Origin: Streptomyces sp. NBC_01231
Lineage (GTDB): Bacteria; Actinomycetota; Actinomycetes; Streptomycetales; Streptomycetaceae
Direction of reading: 5' to 3'
Length of the DNA: 64,000 nucleotides
Assembly (NCBI GenBank): GCA_035999765.1
Contig: CP108521.1
Span: 5,394,001-5,458,000 of the forward strand
Numbering within the stretch: the first letter of the stretch is position 1; each line of letters begins with the position of its first letter. A model generated the notes under the pieces. That model made no database searches. It saw only the letters and a program-made list of their open reading frames with translations, and was not told the origin of the DNA. Both the position numbers and the translations under genes were made by a program. Shown piece after piece: positions 17,691 to 26,432 of the stretch.

Positions 17691-17810
17691 ACCTCGTCAC
17701 GGCCGCCCGCCGCCGTCCCGGTGGGCGGATCGGCCGGTCCGGGAGACGGCCGGGGTCCCAGTAGCGTTGTCTCGGTCCGACGACGTACGCCGAACGCGAT
17801 GGAGCAGCAC

Positions 17811-18422
17811 GTGAGCGACCCCCTGTTCGTCAAGATCTGTGGCCTGAGGACCGAGCGGGACGTCGACACGGCCGTAGAGGCGGGCGCCGACGCCATCGGG
17901 TTCGTCTTCTCGGACAGCCCGCGCCGCGTGGACGCCGCCGCGGCCGCACGGCTGTGCCGCCGGGTACCGGAGCACGTGCTGACGGTGGGCGTCTTCCGGG
18001 CCGAGCCCTTGTCCGAGGTGCGGTCCCTGGCCACCGAGGCGGGCATTCGCGCCGTCCAGCTGCACGGGCCGGAGGACCGCGGCTACTACGACGACCTCGC
18101 GGCGGGCGGGTGGACCCTGATCCGTGCGACGGCGTTCGGCGATCGGGTGCCGCGGTGCGGGGAGATGGGCGAGGACATGCTCCTCCTCGACGCTCCCGTC
18201 CCGGGCTCCGGCCTCGCCTGGGACTGGTCCGGCAAGCCCTCGGCCGCCCCGGGGGAGAAGTGGCTGCTGGCCGGCGGCCTCAGCCCGGAGAACGTCCGGG
18301 ACGCCGTCGACACCACCCGTCCGTGGGGTGTCGACGTGTCCAGCGGCGTGGAGCAGACCCGGGGTGTGAAGGACCCCGTCCTGATCAGGGCGTTCGTGAA
18401 GGCTGCCAGGGCGCGGTCCTGA
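17811..18422 (+). CDS. trpF: Phosphoribosylanthranilate isomerase (TrpF-like)
   Basis: A 203-residue protein from the GTG at 17811, preceded by GGAG at 6 bp (an in-frame ATG lies 12 bp upstream). It opens LFVKICGLRTERDVDTAVEAG, with the Cys of the catalytic KICG motif. The second catalytic position is in LLLDAPVPGSG (Asp) and the phosphate site in WLLAGGLSPENV and GVDVSSGVE. TrpF converts phosphoribosylanthranilate to CdRP in tryptophan synthesis. Streptomyces usually lack a dedicated TrpF and use the dual HisA/TrpF enzyme PriA, so this gene may be specialised. No other trp gene is adjacent. Confidence 0.82.
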   Translation: MSDPLFVKICGLRTERDVDTAVEAGADAIGFVFSDSPRRVDAAAAARLCRRVPEHVLTVGVFRAEPLSEVRSLATEAGIRAVQLHGPEDRGYYDDLAAGGWTLIRATAFGDRVPRCGEMGEDMLLLDAPVPGSGLAWDWSGKPSAAPGEKWLLAGGLSPENVRDAVDTTRPWGVDVSSGVEQTRGVKDPVLIRAFVKAARARS

Positions 18423-18457
18423 GCGCGCGGCGCGCGGAGGCTCGCCGGCCTGTCGGG

Positions 18458-18799
18458 TCAGCCGGTACCGGAGCCGGACGCGTTGTGCGCGGCCCGGCGG
18501 TACTCGGTGTTGATGCGCTGGGCTTCCTCCAGCTGGTCCTCGAGAATGACGATGCGGCAGGCGGCCTCGATCGGGGTGCCGTTGTCGACCAGTTCACGGG
18601 CGCGCGCGGCGATCCGGAGCTGGTAGCGGGAGTAGCGGCGGTGTCCGCCCTCCGAACGAAGCGGAGTGATCAGACGGGCCTCACCGATGGCCCGGAGGAA
18701 ACCGGGGGTGGTGCCGAGCATCTCGGCGGCCCGGCCCATCGTGTAAGCGGGGTAGTCGTCGTCGTCCAGACGATCCGTGAGCGGAGTATCCGCTGGCAT
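18458..18799 (-). CDS. MerR-family regulator
   Basis: A 113-residue protein from an ATG preceded by GAGGTGAC. Residues 20-90 form a MerR HTH: YTMGRAAEMLGTTPGFLRAIGEARLITPLRSEGGHRRYS. The helical tail (IVILEDQLEEAQRINTEYRRAA) is a short dimerisation helix without an obvious effector domain. The same Streptomyces protein type is usually small. It is divergent from the GvpU-like gene and a palindrome at 18901-18920 is a likely operator. Confidence 0.85.
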   Translation of the reverse strand: MPADTPLTDRLDDDDYPAYTMGRAAEMLGTTPGFLRAIGEARLITPLRSEGGHRRYSRYQLRIAARARELVDNGTPIEAACRIVILEDQLEEAQRINTEYRRAAHNASGSGTG

Positions 18800-18900
18800 G
18801 TCACCTCGTTGAGCAACGCGTGGAAGGGCCCTGACGCCGTACGGCACCAGGGCCCCGAGAAAACTGAACACAGAAACCATACCCATGCAAATCAGCAATG

Positions 18901-18920
18901 TCTATGTTGACCAACGTAGA
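18901..18920. promoter_or_regulatory. Palindromic operator candidate for the MerR regulator
   Basis: TCTATGTTGACCAACGTAGA is a 20-bp near-perfect inverted repeat (one mismatched pair). It lies 101 bp upstream of the MerR start and 86 bp upstream of the divergent GvpU-like gene. The surrounding stretch (18860-18925) is unusually A+T-rich for this window, consistent with a promoter. Confidence 0.6.
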
Positions 18921-19005
18921 TTTCAGCTCTCCGGAGGGGAAGGAATCTTCGTCTTCTGATCGAGGGCGGGGTCGACGGGGCCGGTCCGGCATAGAATCGG
19001 CTCTC

Positions 19006-19380
19006 ATGTCGAACCCCGACGAACTGCTTGTCGCCATTTCCGCCATGGTGGAGCGGGAGCAGAGCAACCAGATGTCGCTGACCGTCGTCGTCGCAGGTGC
19101 CGTCATCACCGGACGACTGGCTCCCGAATCCTTGTGGAGGGAGCGAGTGTCGGAGGTCCTCAAGGACTCGGACCGGCTGGGTCCGTTCTCCGACGCCTTC
19201 ACCACCGACCGGACGGAGCCCCGGCCCGACCCCGGCGGAGTGCCCACACATCTGCACTTCCATCTCGCCAGGATCCTGCAAGGGACCACCGGCATCCCCG
19301 AGACGGGCGGCATGTACCGGGTCGCGATCGAGGATGTCAGCGCCTGGACCGTGGGCGACTTCAGCTACTCCGACCAGTGA
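19006..19380 (+). CDS. GvpU-like gas-vesicle accessory family protein
   Basis: A 124-residue protein beginning MSNPDELLVAISAMVEREQ with a central block SLTVVVAGAVITGRLAPESLW and a C-terminal FHLARILQGTTGIPE...WTVGDF. The pattern of a short helix, a beta strand with GAVITG and an acidic helix resembles GvpU proteins of gas-vesicle clusters. No other gvp gene is in the window, so the name is by similarity only and the role may be different. Divergent from the MerR regulator. Confidence 0.5.
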   Translation: MSNPDELLVAISAMVEREQSNQMSLTVVVAGAVITGRLAPESLWRERVSEVLKDSDRLGPFSDAFTTDRTEPRPDPGGVPTHLHFHLARILQGTTGIPETGGMYRVAIEDVSAWTVGDFSYSDQ

Positions 19381-19445
19381 CCTGAGCCGCGGGGCGAGGC
19401 GGCGACCTGAGCCGCAGACCTGAGCCGCGGGACGAGAACGAGAAC

Positions 19446-19479
19446 GAGGGCCCTGCCGACGCGCGTCGGCAGGGCCCTC
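19446..19479. terminator. Bidirectional terminator hairpin
   Basis: GAGGGCCCTGCCGACGC pairs with GCGTCGGCAGGGCCCTC, a perfect 17-bp inverted repeat with no unpaired loop, between the convergent genes ending at 19380 and 19507. Confidence 0.85.
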
Positions 19480-19506
19480 GTGGCTGTGGTGCTGTACGGG
19501 TGACCG

Positions 19507-19842
19507 CTACACGGCCTGGCCGGCGGCCTCAGCGGCGGTCCCGCCGCCGAGCATCGCCGACGCCGCCTGGAGCGGACTGAGCGCGGGCTCGGGGGCCGGC
19601 GCGGCCGCGACGTCCTCGTGGCAGGTGAAGCCGAGACGGGCCATGGCCCGGACGACCTCACCGCTGGTGAAGTCGCGCCGGTCCTGCCGGGTGATGATCT
19701 GACCCACCTGCTTGACGGGGTAGCGGCGGCGTCCGATGGTCACGGACTCACCGACGACGAGCTCGGGCTTGACGCCCTTCATCGATTCCAGCACTCCGTC
19801 CTTGGTGAGATCGAACGGGTACCGGGCGATGACACAGCGCAT
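19507..19842 (-). CDS. SCO5918-family conserved protein
   Basis: A 111-residue protein starting MRCVIARYPFDLTKDGVLESM, with VTIGRRRYPVKQVGQIITRQDRRDFTSGEVVRAMARLGFTC. It then has an Ala-rich tail. In Streptomyces a protein of this type lies beside a DEAD-box helicase and a cold-shock gene, as it does here. No enzyme motif is evident. A GAGGCATC ribosome site precedes the ATG. Confidence 0.75.
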   Translation of the reverse strand: MRCVIARYPFDLTKDGVLESMKGVKPELVVGESVTIGRRRYPVKQVGQIITRQDRRDFTSGEVVRAMARLGFTCHEDVAAAPAPEPALSPLQAASAMLGGGTAAEAAGQAV

Positions 19843-19905
19843 GATGCCTCACAGGGGGCGGAAGGGTGGGCTGGGGGAGGGAGCGCGACCGGCGGGTGCC
19901 GGCGC

Positions 19906-21546
19906 TCAGGCGGCCGAGTCGAAGCTGGACCGTCGCCGCGGGGTCGTGGCGCGCCGCCCGGCCTCGCCGGTGGAGCCGCCTCGGCGGCCGCCCTCACCGG
20001 TGGAACCGCCACGGTACCCGTTCTCGCCGGTGGAGCCGCCACGACGTCCGCCGTCGCCGGTGGAGCCGCCACGACGTCCGGCCTCGCCGGTGGAGCCGCT
20101 GCCCGGAGCGCGTCGGCGGCCCCGGGACGAGGAGCGCGTGCTGCGGCGCGAGCGTTCGGTCGCCTGCGCGGGCACCGAGATGACGACCGGGACACCGGAC
20201 GGGGCCTGAGCGCCCGTGATGCGGGTCAACTCCTCCTCGCCCGAGCGGACCTGGGTGATCATCGGGGTGACGCCCGCGGACGCCATCAGCCGGCTCATGT
20301 CGCGGCGCTGCTCGGGGGTCACCAGCGTGACGACGGTGCCGGACTCGCCGGCCCGGGCGGTACGGCCGCCGCGGTGCAGGTAGTCCTTGGGGTCGGTGGG
20401 CGGATCCACGTTGACGACCAGGTCGAGGTTGTCGACGTGGATGCCGCGGGCCGCGACATTGGTCGCCACCAGCACGCTCACATGCCCGTCCTTGAACTGC
20501 GTCAGGGTCCGGGTGCGCTGCGGCTGCGACTTGCCCCCGTGCAGGCCCGCGGCGCGGACACCATTGCTCAGGAGGTGCTTGGTCAGCTTGTCCACCGCGT
20601 GCTTGGTGTCCAGGAACATGATCACCCGGCCGTCGCGTGCGGCGATCTCGGTGGTCGTCCGCTGCTTGTCCGTGCCGTGCACATGGAGCACGTGGTGCTC
20701 CATCGTGGTGACCGCGCCCTTGGACGGGTCGACGGAGTGCACCACCGGGTCGGTCAGGTAGCGCCGGACCAGCAGGTCCACGTTGCGGTCGAGGGTGGCC
20801 GAGAACAGCATCCGCTGGCCCCCCTCGCGCACCTGGTCGAGCAGCGCGGTGACCTGGGGCATGAAGCCCATGTCGGCCATCTGGTCGGCCTCGTCGAGAA
20901 CCGTGATGGTGACGTCGTCCAGGCGGCAGTCGCCGCGGTCGATGAGGTCCTTCAGCCGTCCCGGCGTCGCCACGACGACCTCGGCACCGCCCCGCAGCGC
21001 CCCGGCCTGCCTGCCGATCGACATCCCGCCGACCACGGTGGCCAGTCGCAGGCCCACGGAGCGGGCGTACGGAGTGAGCGCGTCGGTGACCTGCTGGGCC
21101 AGCTCGCGGGTGGGGACCAGGACCAGGGCGAGCGGCTGTCGCGGCTCGGCCCGTCGGCCCGCCGTACGGGCGAGCATCGCCAGGCCGAAGGCGAGGGTCT
21201 TGCCCGAGCCGGTGCGGCCACGGCCGAGCACGTCACGTCCGGCGAGGGAGTTCGGCAGGGTCGCCGCCTGGATCGGGAACGGCACGCTCACACCCTCGTG
21301 GGTGAGCGCGGTCAACAGCCGGGCCGGCATGTCGAGTTCGGCGAACGCCTCGACGGCGGGCAGGGCGGGCGTGATCGTCTTCGGCGGGGCGAACTCACCC
21401 TGGAGGGCTGCCGGTCGGCCGCCCTGGCCCTTGGAGCGGCGCGGACCGCCGGAGCGGTTGCCGCCGCCGTAGCCGGAGTTCCCGGAGCTCGAAGGCGCCC
21501 CGGTGCGCTTGCGGGCGTATCGGTCATTCGTTCGTACGCGGTTCAT
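19906..21546 (-). CDS. DEAD-box RNA helicase with C-terminal Gly/Arg repeats
   Basis: A 546-residue protein from the ATG at 21546 (AAGGAAGG ribosome site). Motifs in order: Q-motif around FPIQAATLP, Walker A GRGRTGSGKT, motif Ia PTRELAQQ, DEAD (VLDEADQMADMGF), SAT (LFSATL), and motif VI HRGGRTAR. It unwinds RNA, often at low temperature. The C-terminus after about residue 435 has five units of GSTGxxGRRG, encoded by 30-bp DNA repeats at about 19968-20099, probably an RNA-binding tail. It forms a cluster with cspA and the SCO5918-like gene. Confidence 0.95.
   Translation of the reverse strand: MNRVRTNDRYARKRTGAPSSSGNSGYGGGNRSGGPRRSKGQGGRPAALQGEFAPPKTITPALPAVEAFAELDMPARLLTALTHEGVSVPFPIQAATLPNSLAGRDVLGRGRTGSGKTLAFGLAMLARTAGRRAEPRQPLALVLVPTRELAQQVTDALTPYARSVGLRLATVVGGMSIGRQAGALRGGAEVVVATPGRLKDLIDRGDCRLDDVTITVLDEADQMADMGFMPQVTALLDQVREGGQRMLFSATLDRNVDLLVRRYLTDPVVHSVDPSKGAVTTMEHHVLHVHGTDKQRTTTEIAARDGRVIMFLDTKHAVDKLTKHLLSNGVRAAGLHGGKSQPQRTRTLTQFKDGHVSVLVATNVAARGIHVDNLDLVVNVDPPTDPKDYLHRGGRTARAGESGTVVTLVTPEQRRDMSRLMASAGVTPMITQVRSGEEELTRITGAQAPSGVPVVISVPAQATERSRRSTRSSSRGRRRAPGSGSTGEAGRRGGSTGDGGRRGGSTGENGYRGGSTGEGGRRGGSTGEAGRRATTPRRRSSFDSAA
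19968..20099 (-). repeat. Tandem 30-bp repeats in the helicase C-terminus
   Basis: Five tandem units encode GSTGEAGRRG, GSTGDGGRRG, GSTGENGYRG, GSTGEGGRRG and GSTGEAGRRA. The in-frame period of 10 residues suggests expansion by slippage, so copy number may vary between strains. Confidence 0.8.
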
Positions 21547-21742
21547 GCGGAACCTTCCTTGATATGGCACGTATCAAGGAATTCCCGCGGTGAATGAGCG
21601 GCGCAGGGAATCGCAAGAACGAGCCGGGGCTCTGGCGTTTCAAACGCCGAGAGCGATGAATACGGGGTAAAGAATCCCCGGTATTTCTCTGGGGATTCAC
21701 GGAGACGCGCGAAGGATCTCCGAGTTTTTCTGAAATGCAGCG

Positions 21743-21778
21743 AGCTGGGGCCCGCACCCCAAGGTGCGGGCCCCAGCT
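21743..21778 (-). terminator. Terminator hairpin downstream of cspA
   Basis: AGCTGGGGCCCGCACC, a 4-bp loop CCAA, then GGTGCGGGCCCCAGCT: a perfect 16-bp stem between the stop of cspA and the helicase. Confidence 0.85.
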
Positions 21779-21802
21779 GCGACTCAAGCGTCAGTGGCCG
21801 AA

Positions 21803-22006
21803 TCAGGCGGGAACGATGTTCTCGGCCGTCGGGCCCTTCTGGCCCTGAGCGATGTCGAAGCTCACCTTCTGGCCTTCCAGCAGCTCGCGGAAGCCAGAGG
21901 CGGAGATGTTCGAGTAGTGGGCGAAGACGTCGGCGCCGCCGCCGTCCTGCTCGATGAAGCCGAAGCCCTTTTCTGCGTTGAACCACTTCACGGTGCCGGT
22001 AGCCAT
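21803..22006 (-). CDS. Cold-shock protein (CspA family)
   Basis: A 67-residue protein reading [20 protein letters not shown] with the second RNP-like block [10 protein letters not shown], ending PTAENIVPA. Both nucleic-acid binding motifs (KGFGF and VFAHY) are intact. It is a single-domain RNA chaperone. A near-ideal AAGGAG ribosome site precedes the ATG at 22006. The 345 bp upstream to the next gene contain no coding sequence and may hold a structured cold-shock 5' leader. Confidence 0.96.
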   Translation of the reverse strand: MATGTVKWFNAEKGFGFIEQDGGGADVFAHYSNISASGFRELLEGQKVSFDIAQGQKGPTAENIVPA

Positions 22007-22351
22007 GTCAATCTCCTTCGGTACGGTGTTCGGAGTTCGCGGTGTGCGCACTCCGGTCGCCGCGATGATCAGCCCGTCGGAAAAAACCTTCTGGCCACCA
22101 CAACTGCAACTGGGAACGACAGTAGCATGGCGTGATCGGCTGCGATGAGTCGGTAATTCGGATCCGGTGGGGATCAGGTCGCGGGTCCGGGAATACTCAT
22201 CGCGCGTGGCGTCGAATTCTCACTTCATGGCCACAGATATTGCTCCGCCCGGACCGCAACGTCGCTGCCGGGGCCGTCCGGCAGCCGTGCCCGGCCCCCC
22301 TCCCACCAGCAAATGTGCCGGGTTCCGGGGGCCGATGTGCCGCCGCCCTCG
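22007..22351. other. Non-coding region upstream of cspA
   Basis: No reading frame with Streptomyces codon bias is visible. It is the likely promoter and long leader of cspA, including a relatively A+T-rich stretch at 22075-22170. Confidence 0.5.
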
Positions 22352-22525
22352 TCAGCGGACGGGCCGCCGTCGGACCCGCCGCGCCCCTCGTACCGTGATG
22401 AAGACCACAGCGCCGACGAAGACCACGATTCCGATGGCCAGCAGATAGCCCAGACCGTCCGCCGCCGCGCCGATGATGCCCAGGGCGACGGCCACGAGGA
22501 CGAGCAGCAGGAAGGCCACCATCAT
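22352..22525 (-). CDS. Small membrane protein
   Basis: A 57-residue protein MMVAFLLLVLVAVALGIIGA followed by a second hydrophobic segment and a basic tail (RGARRVRRRPVR). Two transmembrane helices with an Arg-rich C-terminus facing the cytoplasm are predicted. AGGAGGTG precedes the start. Similar short membrane proteins occur next to PRC-barrel genes; the function is unknown. Confidence 0.7.
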   Translation of the reverse strand: MMVAFLLLVLVAVALGIIGAAADGLGYLLAIGIVVFVGAVVFITVRGARRVRRRPVR

Positions 22526-22614
22526 TGCGAACACCTCCTGGTCGAGCGGTCGAGCGGTCGAGCGACCGAGTGGCCGAGCGGGTCGAGCCGCCGAACCGTC
22601 GAACCGCCGCGAGG

Positions 22615-22971
22615 TCAGCGGCGCGCGAGCCGGCGTTCGCCGTTGACGCCCGGCTGATACGCCATGCCGTAGTGCTGGAAGATCGATTCCTCCCGTTCGG
22701 CGGGCAGAACGTCGTCCGTCCCGATCGAAGGAGCCTTCCGTACTTCTGCCTTGGGGTGGGAGACCCGCACGTAATCGGGTCCGAGGACGGCCTCGTCGAG
22801 CGGGACGAAGGTCAGTCGGTGGCGGGTGGGCAGCCCGGTGCGGACCGTGGCCACGGCGGGTTGGTCCGTCGCCGTGTCCACGTAGACCGCTTCCAGCATG
22901 CCGATCTTGTGGCCCTTGGGATCGACCACGTCGTGATTGCGCCACTCGCGGATGTCGGCTGAACGGATCAT
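22615..22971 (-). CDS. PRC-barrel domain protein
   Basis: A 118-residue protein: MIRSADIREWRNHDVVDPKGHKIGMLEAVYVDTATDQPAVATV. The HDVVDxxGxKIG opening is the PRC-barrel signature (a beta-barrel found in RimM and photosynthetic reaction-centre H). Alone, such proteins often bind RNA or act as stress-linked scaffolds. The C-terminal half is charged and has no known motif. Confidence 0.85.
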   Translation of the reverse strand: MIRSADIREWRNHDVVDPKGHKIGMLEAVYVDTATDQPAVATVRTGLPTRHRLTFVPLDEAVLGPDYVRVSHPKAEVRKAPSIGTDDVLPAEREESIFQHYGMAYQPGVNGERRLARR

Positions 22972-23062
22972 GCCTGCTCCCTGTCTGCCGGCCCACTTGT
23001 CATCGTAGAACCGCGGGACCCTTCCGGCATGGGGGGATTATGGGCGATTCAGACGAAAAGCG

Positions 23063-23100
23063 GCCGGCCCCACCACGCGGACGCGCGTGGTGGGGCCGGC
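23063..23100 (-). terminator. Strong terminator hairpin for the golvesin-domain gene
   Basis: GCCGGCCCCACCACGCG pairs with CGCGTGGTGGGGCCGGC (17-bp stem, 4-nt loop). On the minus strand it is followed by CTTTTCG. Confidence 0.88.
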
Positions 23101-23143
23101 TTCTCGATGCGGGGCGCGGGGGCCAGGGAGTCCGTCCGACGTC

Positions 23144-26100
23144 CTACGCCTGCGGGGCCGGGGACGGGGAAGGGGACGGAGACGGACTCGCCGACGGCGA
23201 CGGCGTGACGGCGTCCGAGGGTGTGCCGGACAGCGGCTCGAAGGCCAGGGCGTCCCAGGCGATCGAGTCGTCGCCGGTACCGTCCGCGGTGTCCGAGCTC
23301 AGCGAGACGCTCGGAGTGCCCTGGAACTGGTACGACCCCAGGGAGACCCAGGTGTTCTCGCCCCCGGTGTCCTGGGAGATCGTCTTCTCCAGGACGGTGC
23401 CGTCGCCGAGGTCGACCCGGTAGGTGGCCTGGCCGGTGTCGGCCTCGTGGTCGGGCAGATGCACCATGACCCGCGCCCAGCCCTTGACCGACCGGTCCGG
23501 CGTCCAGGTCCCGGTGACGACCGAGTCGGTGAGACTCGGCACCCGGGTGTGGGTGAACCAGAAGTGACCGCCGAAGCCCGAGCCGAGCTGATGGAAGTCG
23601 ATCTTCGAGGGATAGACGGTCGTACCGTTCTGCGCCGCCGAGCCGAAGGTGAACGACAGTGTGCCCCGGCTGGTCCAGTTCTCCTTGCCGGCACAGGGGT
23701 TGGCGCCGCCCACCCGGAACTTCACCGTGTTCGGCACGTCGTCCACGATCAGCGCGTTCGACGGCAGGGAGGACGAGCAGGACGCCGGGTGCGCCGCGGT
23801 GACCTTCGGCTCCGGATCGGTCGCCTTGTACGTCAGCACCTCCGTGCCGCATGTGGTGGCGCAGTCCGTCCACGTCGACGGCTGGTTCCACCAGCACTTG
23901 AAGTCGTCCCGCTGGCACGGCCCTTCGGGCTGGCTCGACCCCTCGACCTGGTGCGGCTTGGAGGTGTCGCACTCGTTGACGCCGGGGGAGCAGAACGCGT
24001 CGTGCGGCGGCTGGGCGTTCGGCGCCCCGCCGGCCGGCCAACTGCCGACGGCGAAGGCCGTGGAGGCGGCGCCGGTCGCCGGGTCCGTCTTCTGCTGGGA
24101 GTACGCCGCCCAGCCCAGGACCCGCTCCGGGTACGTCCACTGGTTGGGGCTGCGGGCGTCGTCGGCGCCGGACGACAGGAACATCTTGCGGTCCGGCGGG
24201 TAGAGCCCGTTGGCCGGGTTGTTGAACCAGCCCAGGCCCCAGGGGGCGGTGGCGTCCGAAGCGGTCGGCTCGTTGAAGCCGCTGTTGTACGCCCACAGCG
24301 CGAACCACCAGTTCTCCAGGTACCGGGGGTCACCGCCGTTGGCGAGAATGCCCCGTTCGTACAGCTGGTTCCACTTGGCCTGGAGGATCTGCACGCTCGC
24401 CGCGATGTTGGCCGCGTAGTCCACGGTGATCGCCTGCTGCTGCTCGGCGGTGTACGTGGTGTCGGTGCGGGCCATGCCGCTGGTCACCTGGCCGATGCCG
24501 TAGCCGCAGTCGGCGGCGGACCAGTCGACGGTATGGACGCTGCCGGCGTTGCCGTAGTAACCGCCCTGGATGAAGTTGCCGCTCTCGCCGGCGGACGCCC
24601 TGGAGGTGGACTGCAGCAGGTTGGACTCCTGGCTGAGCACGCCGAGCAGGACCTGCGCGGGCACCCGGCCGCCGCCCTTGAGCTGCACCGGCGGGAACAG
24701 CCCCTGCGGGGTGTACGACGCGAGGTCGGTGCCGTTCCATCCGCTACGGCGGCGGACGTCGAGCCGGCCCTGTACGGCGAGGTCGGTCGCCCACTCGACC
24801 ATCGCGGGGGACGGCTGGAGCGCCTGGAGCCCGGGGTCGTTGCGGGAGACGGCGCAGGCACGGTCCGGGTCGGTGGTGGTGTGCGCCGGGTCGTCGCCGA
24901 CGCTGTCCAGCCGCATGCCGGCCGACGGGCTCCCGCCGTCGCCGCCCCGGGCGCGCACGGACAGGGCCGGGGACTGCTCGGCGCCCTGTTCCCGCTGGGG
25001 TGCTCTGGGCTTCACCCGGAAGTCCAAGGCCGCGTCGGTGCCCGTCGCCACGGCGTGGATGCCGACCGGCTGTGCCGTGGCGGTGGCGGTGCCGGGGGCG
25101 GGGAGGATGTCGACGGTCTTGTGGCCGGCCGCCTCGGTGCCGGTGCCGACACCGGTCAGGGCGAGGGCGCCGGTGGTGGAGACCTCGGCCGAGGCCGGGA
25201 CGTCGAGGGTCCGCCAGCTCTTGGGGAGGGCGGAGCCCGGGATGTCCTTCCCCGCGTCCGGCCCGGTGACGAAGATCCGGCCGCCGGTGCCGCGCACCGC
25301 CAGGGCGCCCAGTGCGCCGGAGCCGAGCAGCCGGTCGGGGCCGTCCTCCGTGACCCGGCGGACCTGCACCTTCTTCCGGTCGTCCGGGACCTGGTAGGCG
25401 AGACCGTCGTGCGCGTCAGGCACCAGCCGGAACGGCGTCCCCGCGGTACGGGCCAGGGTGCGCAGGTGCCCCCCGCCGTCCACCGAGACGACGGAGCTCG
25501 CGGTGGCCGCCGCGATGCCGTCGCCGAAGGGCACGGCGGAACTCAGCTGACCGGGGACGGTCTGCTCACGGGTGAGTTTTCCCTGCCGTGCGTCGACGGT
25601 CAGCAGTTCCGTGCCGTCGCCCTGCGGCCGGGACAGCACCGCCTGTTCGCCGTCGCCGCAGCCGGGGTTGAAGTAGGCGAGGGACACCAGCTGCGGCAGC
25701 TTGGTCACCGTGCCGTCCGCCAGGTCGACCACGGCCGCGAAGCCGCCCTGCTGGAAGCCCTGTTGGTCGTTGACCGCCTGCCGGGGCGCGTAGACCACCA
25801 CGGCGCGATCGCCCGAGGCCGTGACGCAACTCTGGCCGATCCACTGGTCGGTGTCGACGCCCGGTTCGGAGAGGGTGGCCGCGGTGTGCCAGGCGTAGGC
25901 GTGCGAGGCGTCGGCGACCAGGACGTGCAGGCCGGTGGCGTCTCCGTCGTAGGTGACCATCCGGTCGTCGGACTGCCGCCAGCCGGACGGCAGTTGGGAG
26001 GTGTCGGTGACCCGGTCGGCCAGGGCCGGGGCGGTGGGGCCGGGCGGGTCGGTCAGTGCCGCCGAGGCGAGCGGCGCGACGATGGCCAGCGCCAGCACGG

Positions 26101-26191
26101 AGGTCGCGCCTGCCATGAGTATGCGACCGCGTCGGTTCCTCGGCACCCGCCAACGGTGTCTTCCCAGTGGGTCTTTACGAGAGGTACGCAA
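23144..26191 (-). CDS. Secreted lytic-transglycosylase-like protein with golvesin C-terminal domain
   Basis: A 1015-residue protein with an Arg-rich N-terminus then a hydrophobic signal segment (GATSVLALAIVAPLASA). Residues about 60-400 look like a beta-propeller-type domain with repeats of valine-rich strands. Around residue 505-610 is a lysozyme-fold lytic transglycosylase block: LGVLSQESNLL (catalytic Glu candidate), CGYGIGQVTSGM and ALWAYNSGFN. The C-terminal 150 residues match a golvesin-like domain (GGHFWFTHTR, YRVDLGDGTVLEKTISQD). A Ser/Pro tail follows. Likely cleaves peptidoglycan outside the membrane. TTG start at 26191 assumed; an ATG at the start of the hydrophobic segment is an alternative. 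Confidence 0.82.
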   Translation of the reverse strand: MRTSRKDPLGRHRWRVPRNRRGRILMAGATSVLALAIVAPLASAALTDPPGPTAPALADRVTDTSQLPSGWRQSDDRMVTYDGDATGLHVLVADASHAYAWHTAATLSEPGVDTDQWIGQSCVTASGDRAVVVYAPRQAVNDQQGFQQGGFAAVVDLADGTVTKLPQLVSLAYFNPGCGDGEQAVLSRPQGDGTELLTVDARQGKLTREQTVPGQLSSAVPFGDGIAAATASSVVSVDGGGHLRTLARTAGTPFRLVPDAHDGLAYQVPDDRKKVQVRRVTEDGPDRLLGSGALGALAVRGTGGRIFVTGPDAGKDIPGSALPKSWRTLDVPASAEVSTTGALALTGVGTGTEAAGHKTVDILPAPGTATATAQPVGIHAVATGTDAALDFRVKPRAPQREQGAEQSPALSVRARGGDGGSPSAGMRLDSVGDDPAHTTTDPDRACAVSRNDPGLQALQPSPAMVEWATDLAVQGRLDVRRRSGWNGTDLASYTPQGLFPPVQLKGGGRVPAQVLLGVLSQESNLLQSTSRASAGESGNFIQGGYYGNAGSVHTVDWSAADCGYGIGQVTSGMARTDTTYTAEQQQAITVDYAANIAASVQILQAKWNQLYERGILANGGDPRYLENWWFALWAYNSGFNEPTASDATAPWGLGWFNNPANGLYPPDRKMFLSSGADDARSPNQWTYPERVLGWAAYSQQKTDPATGAASTAFAVGSWPAGGAPNAQPPHDAFCSPGVNECDTSKPHQVEGSSQPEGPCQRDDFKCWWNQPSTWTDCATTCGTEVLTYKATDPEPKVTAAHPASCSSSLPSNALIVDDVPNTVKFRVGGANPCAGKENWTSRGTLSFTFGSAAQNGTTVYPSKIDFHQLGSGFGGHFWFTHTRVPSLTDSVVTGTWTPDRSVKGWARVMVHLPDHEADTGQATYRVDLGDGTVLEKTISQDTGGENTWVSLGSYQFQGTPSVSLSSDTADGTGDDSIAWDALAFEPLSGTPSDAVTPSPSASPSPSPSPSPAPQA

Positions 26192-26432
26192 GACGTTCCG
26201 TCCAGATTCACTTGTGGGGGTCTGGTACCGGCTTCGATGGTTCCCCCGAGCCGGAGAAGCGGAAGCTACCAGTCCGAATTGACTGTGGAGGGTCCCCGAG
26301 GGGCCTTACTCAGAGGTATCCACGAAATATCCACGTGGGGTGAAATGGAACTCTGAGACGGTGTCACCGCACGGTCGGCAGCCCATGGGGCGAGCCGGTC
26401 CCCACCCGAGCGAATCCGAAGGATCAGCGAAC

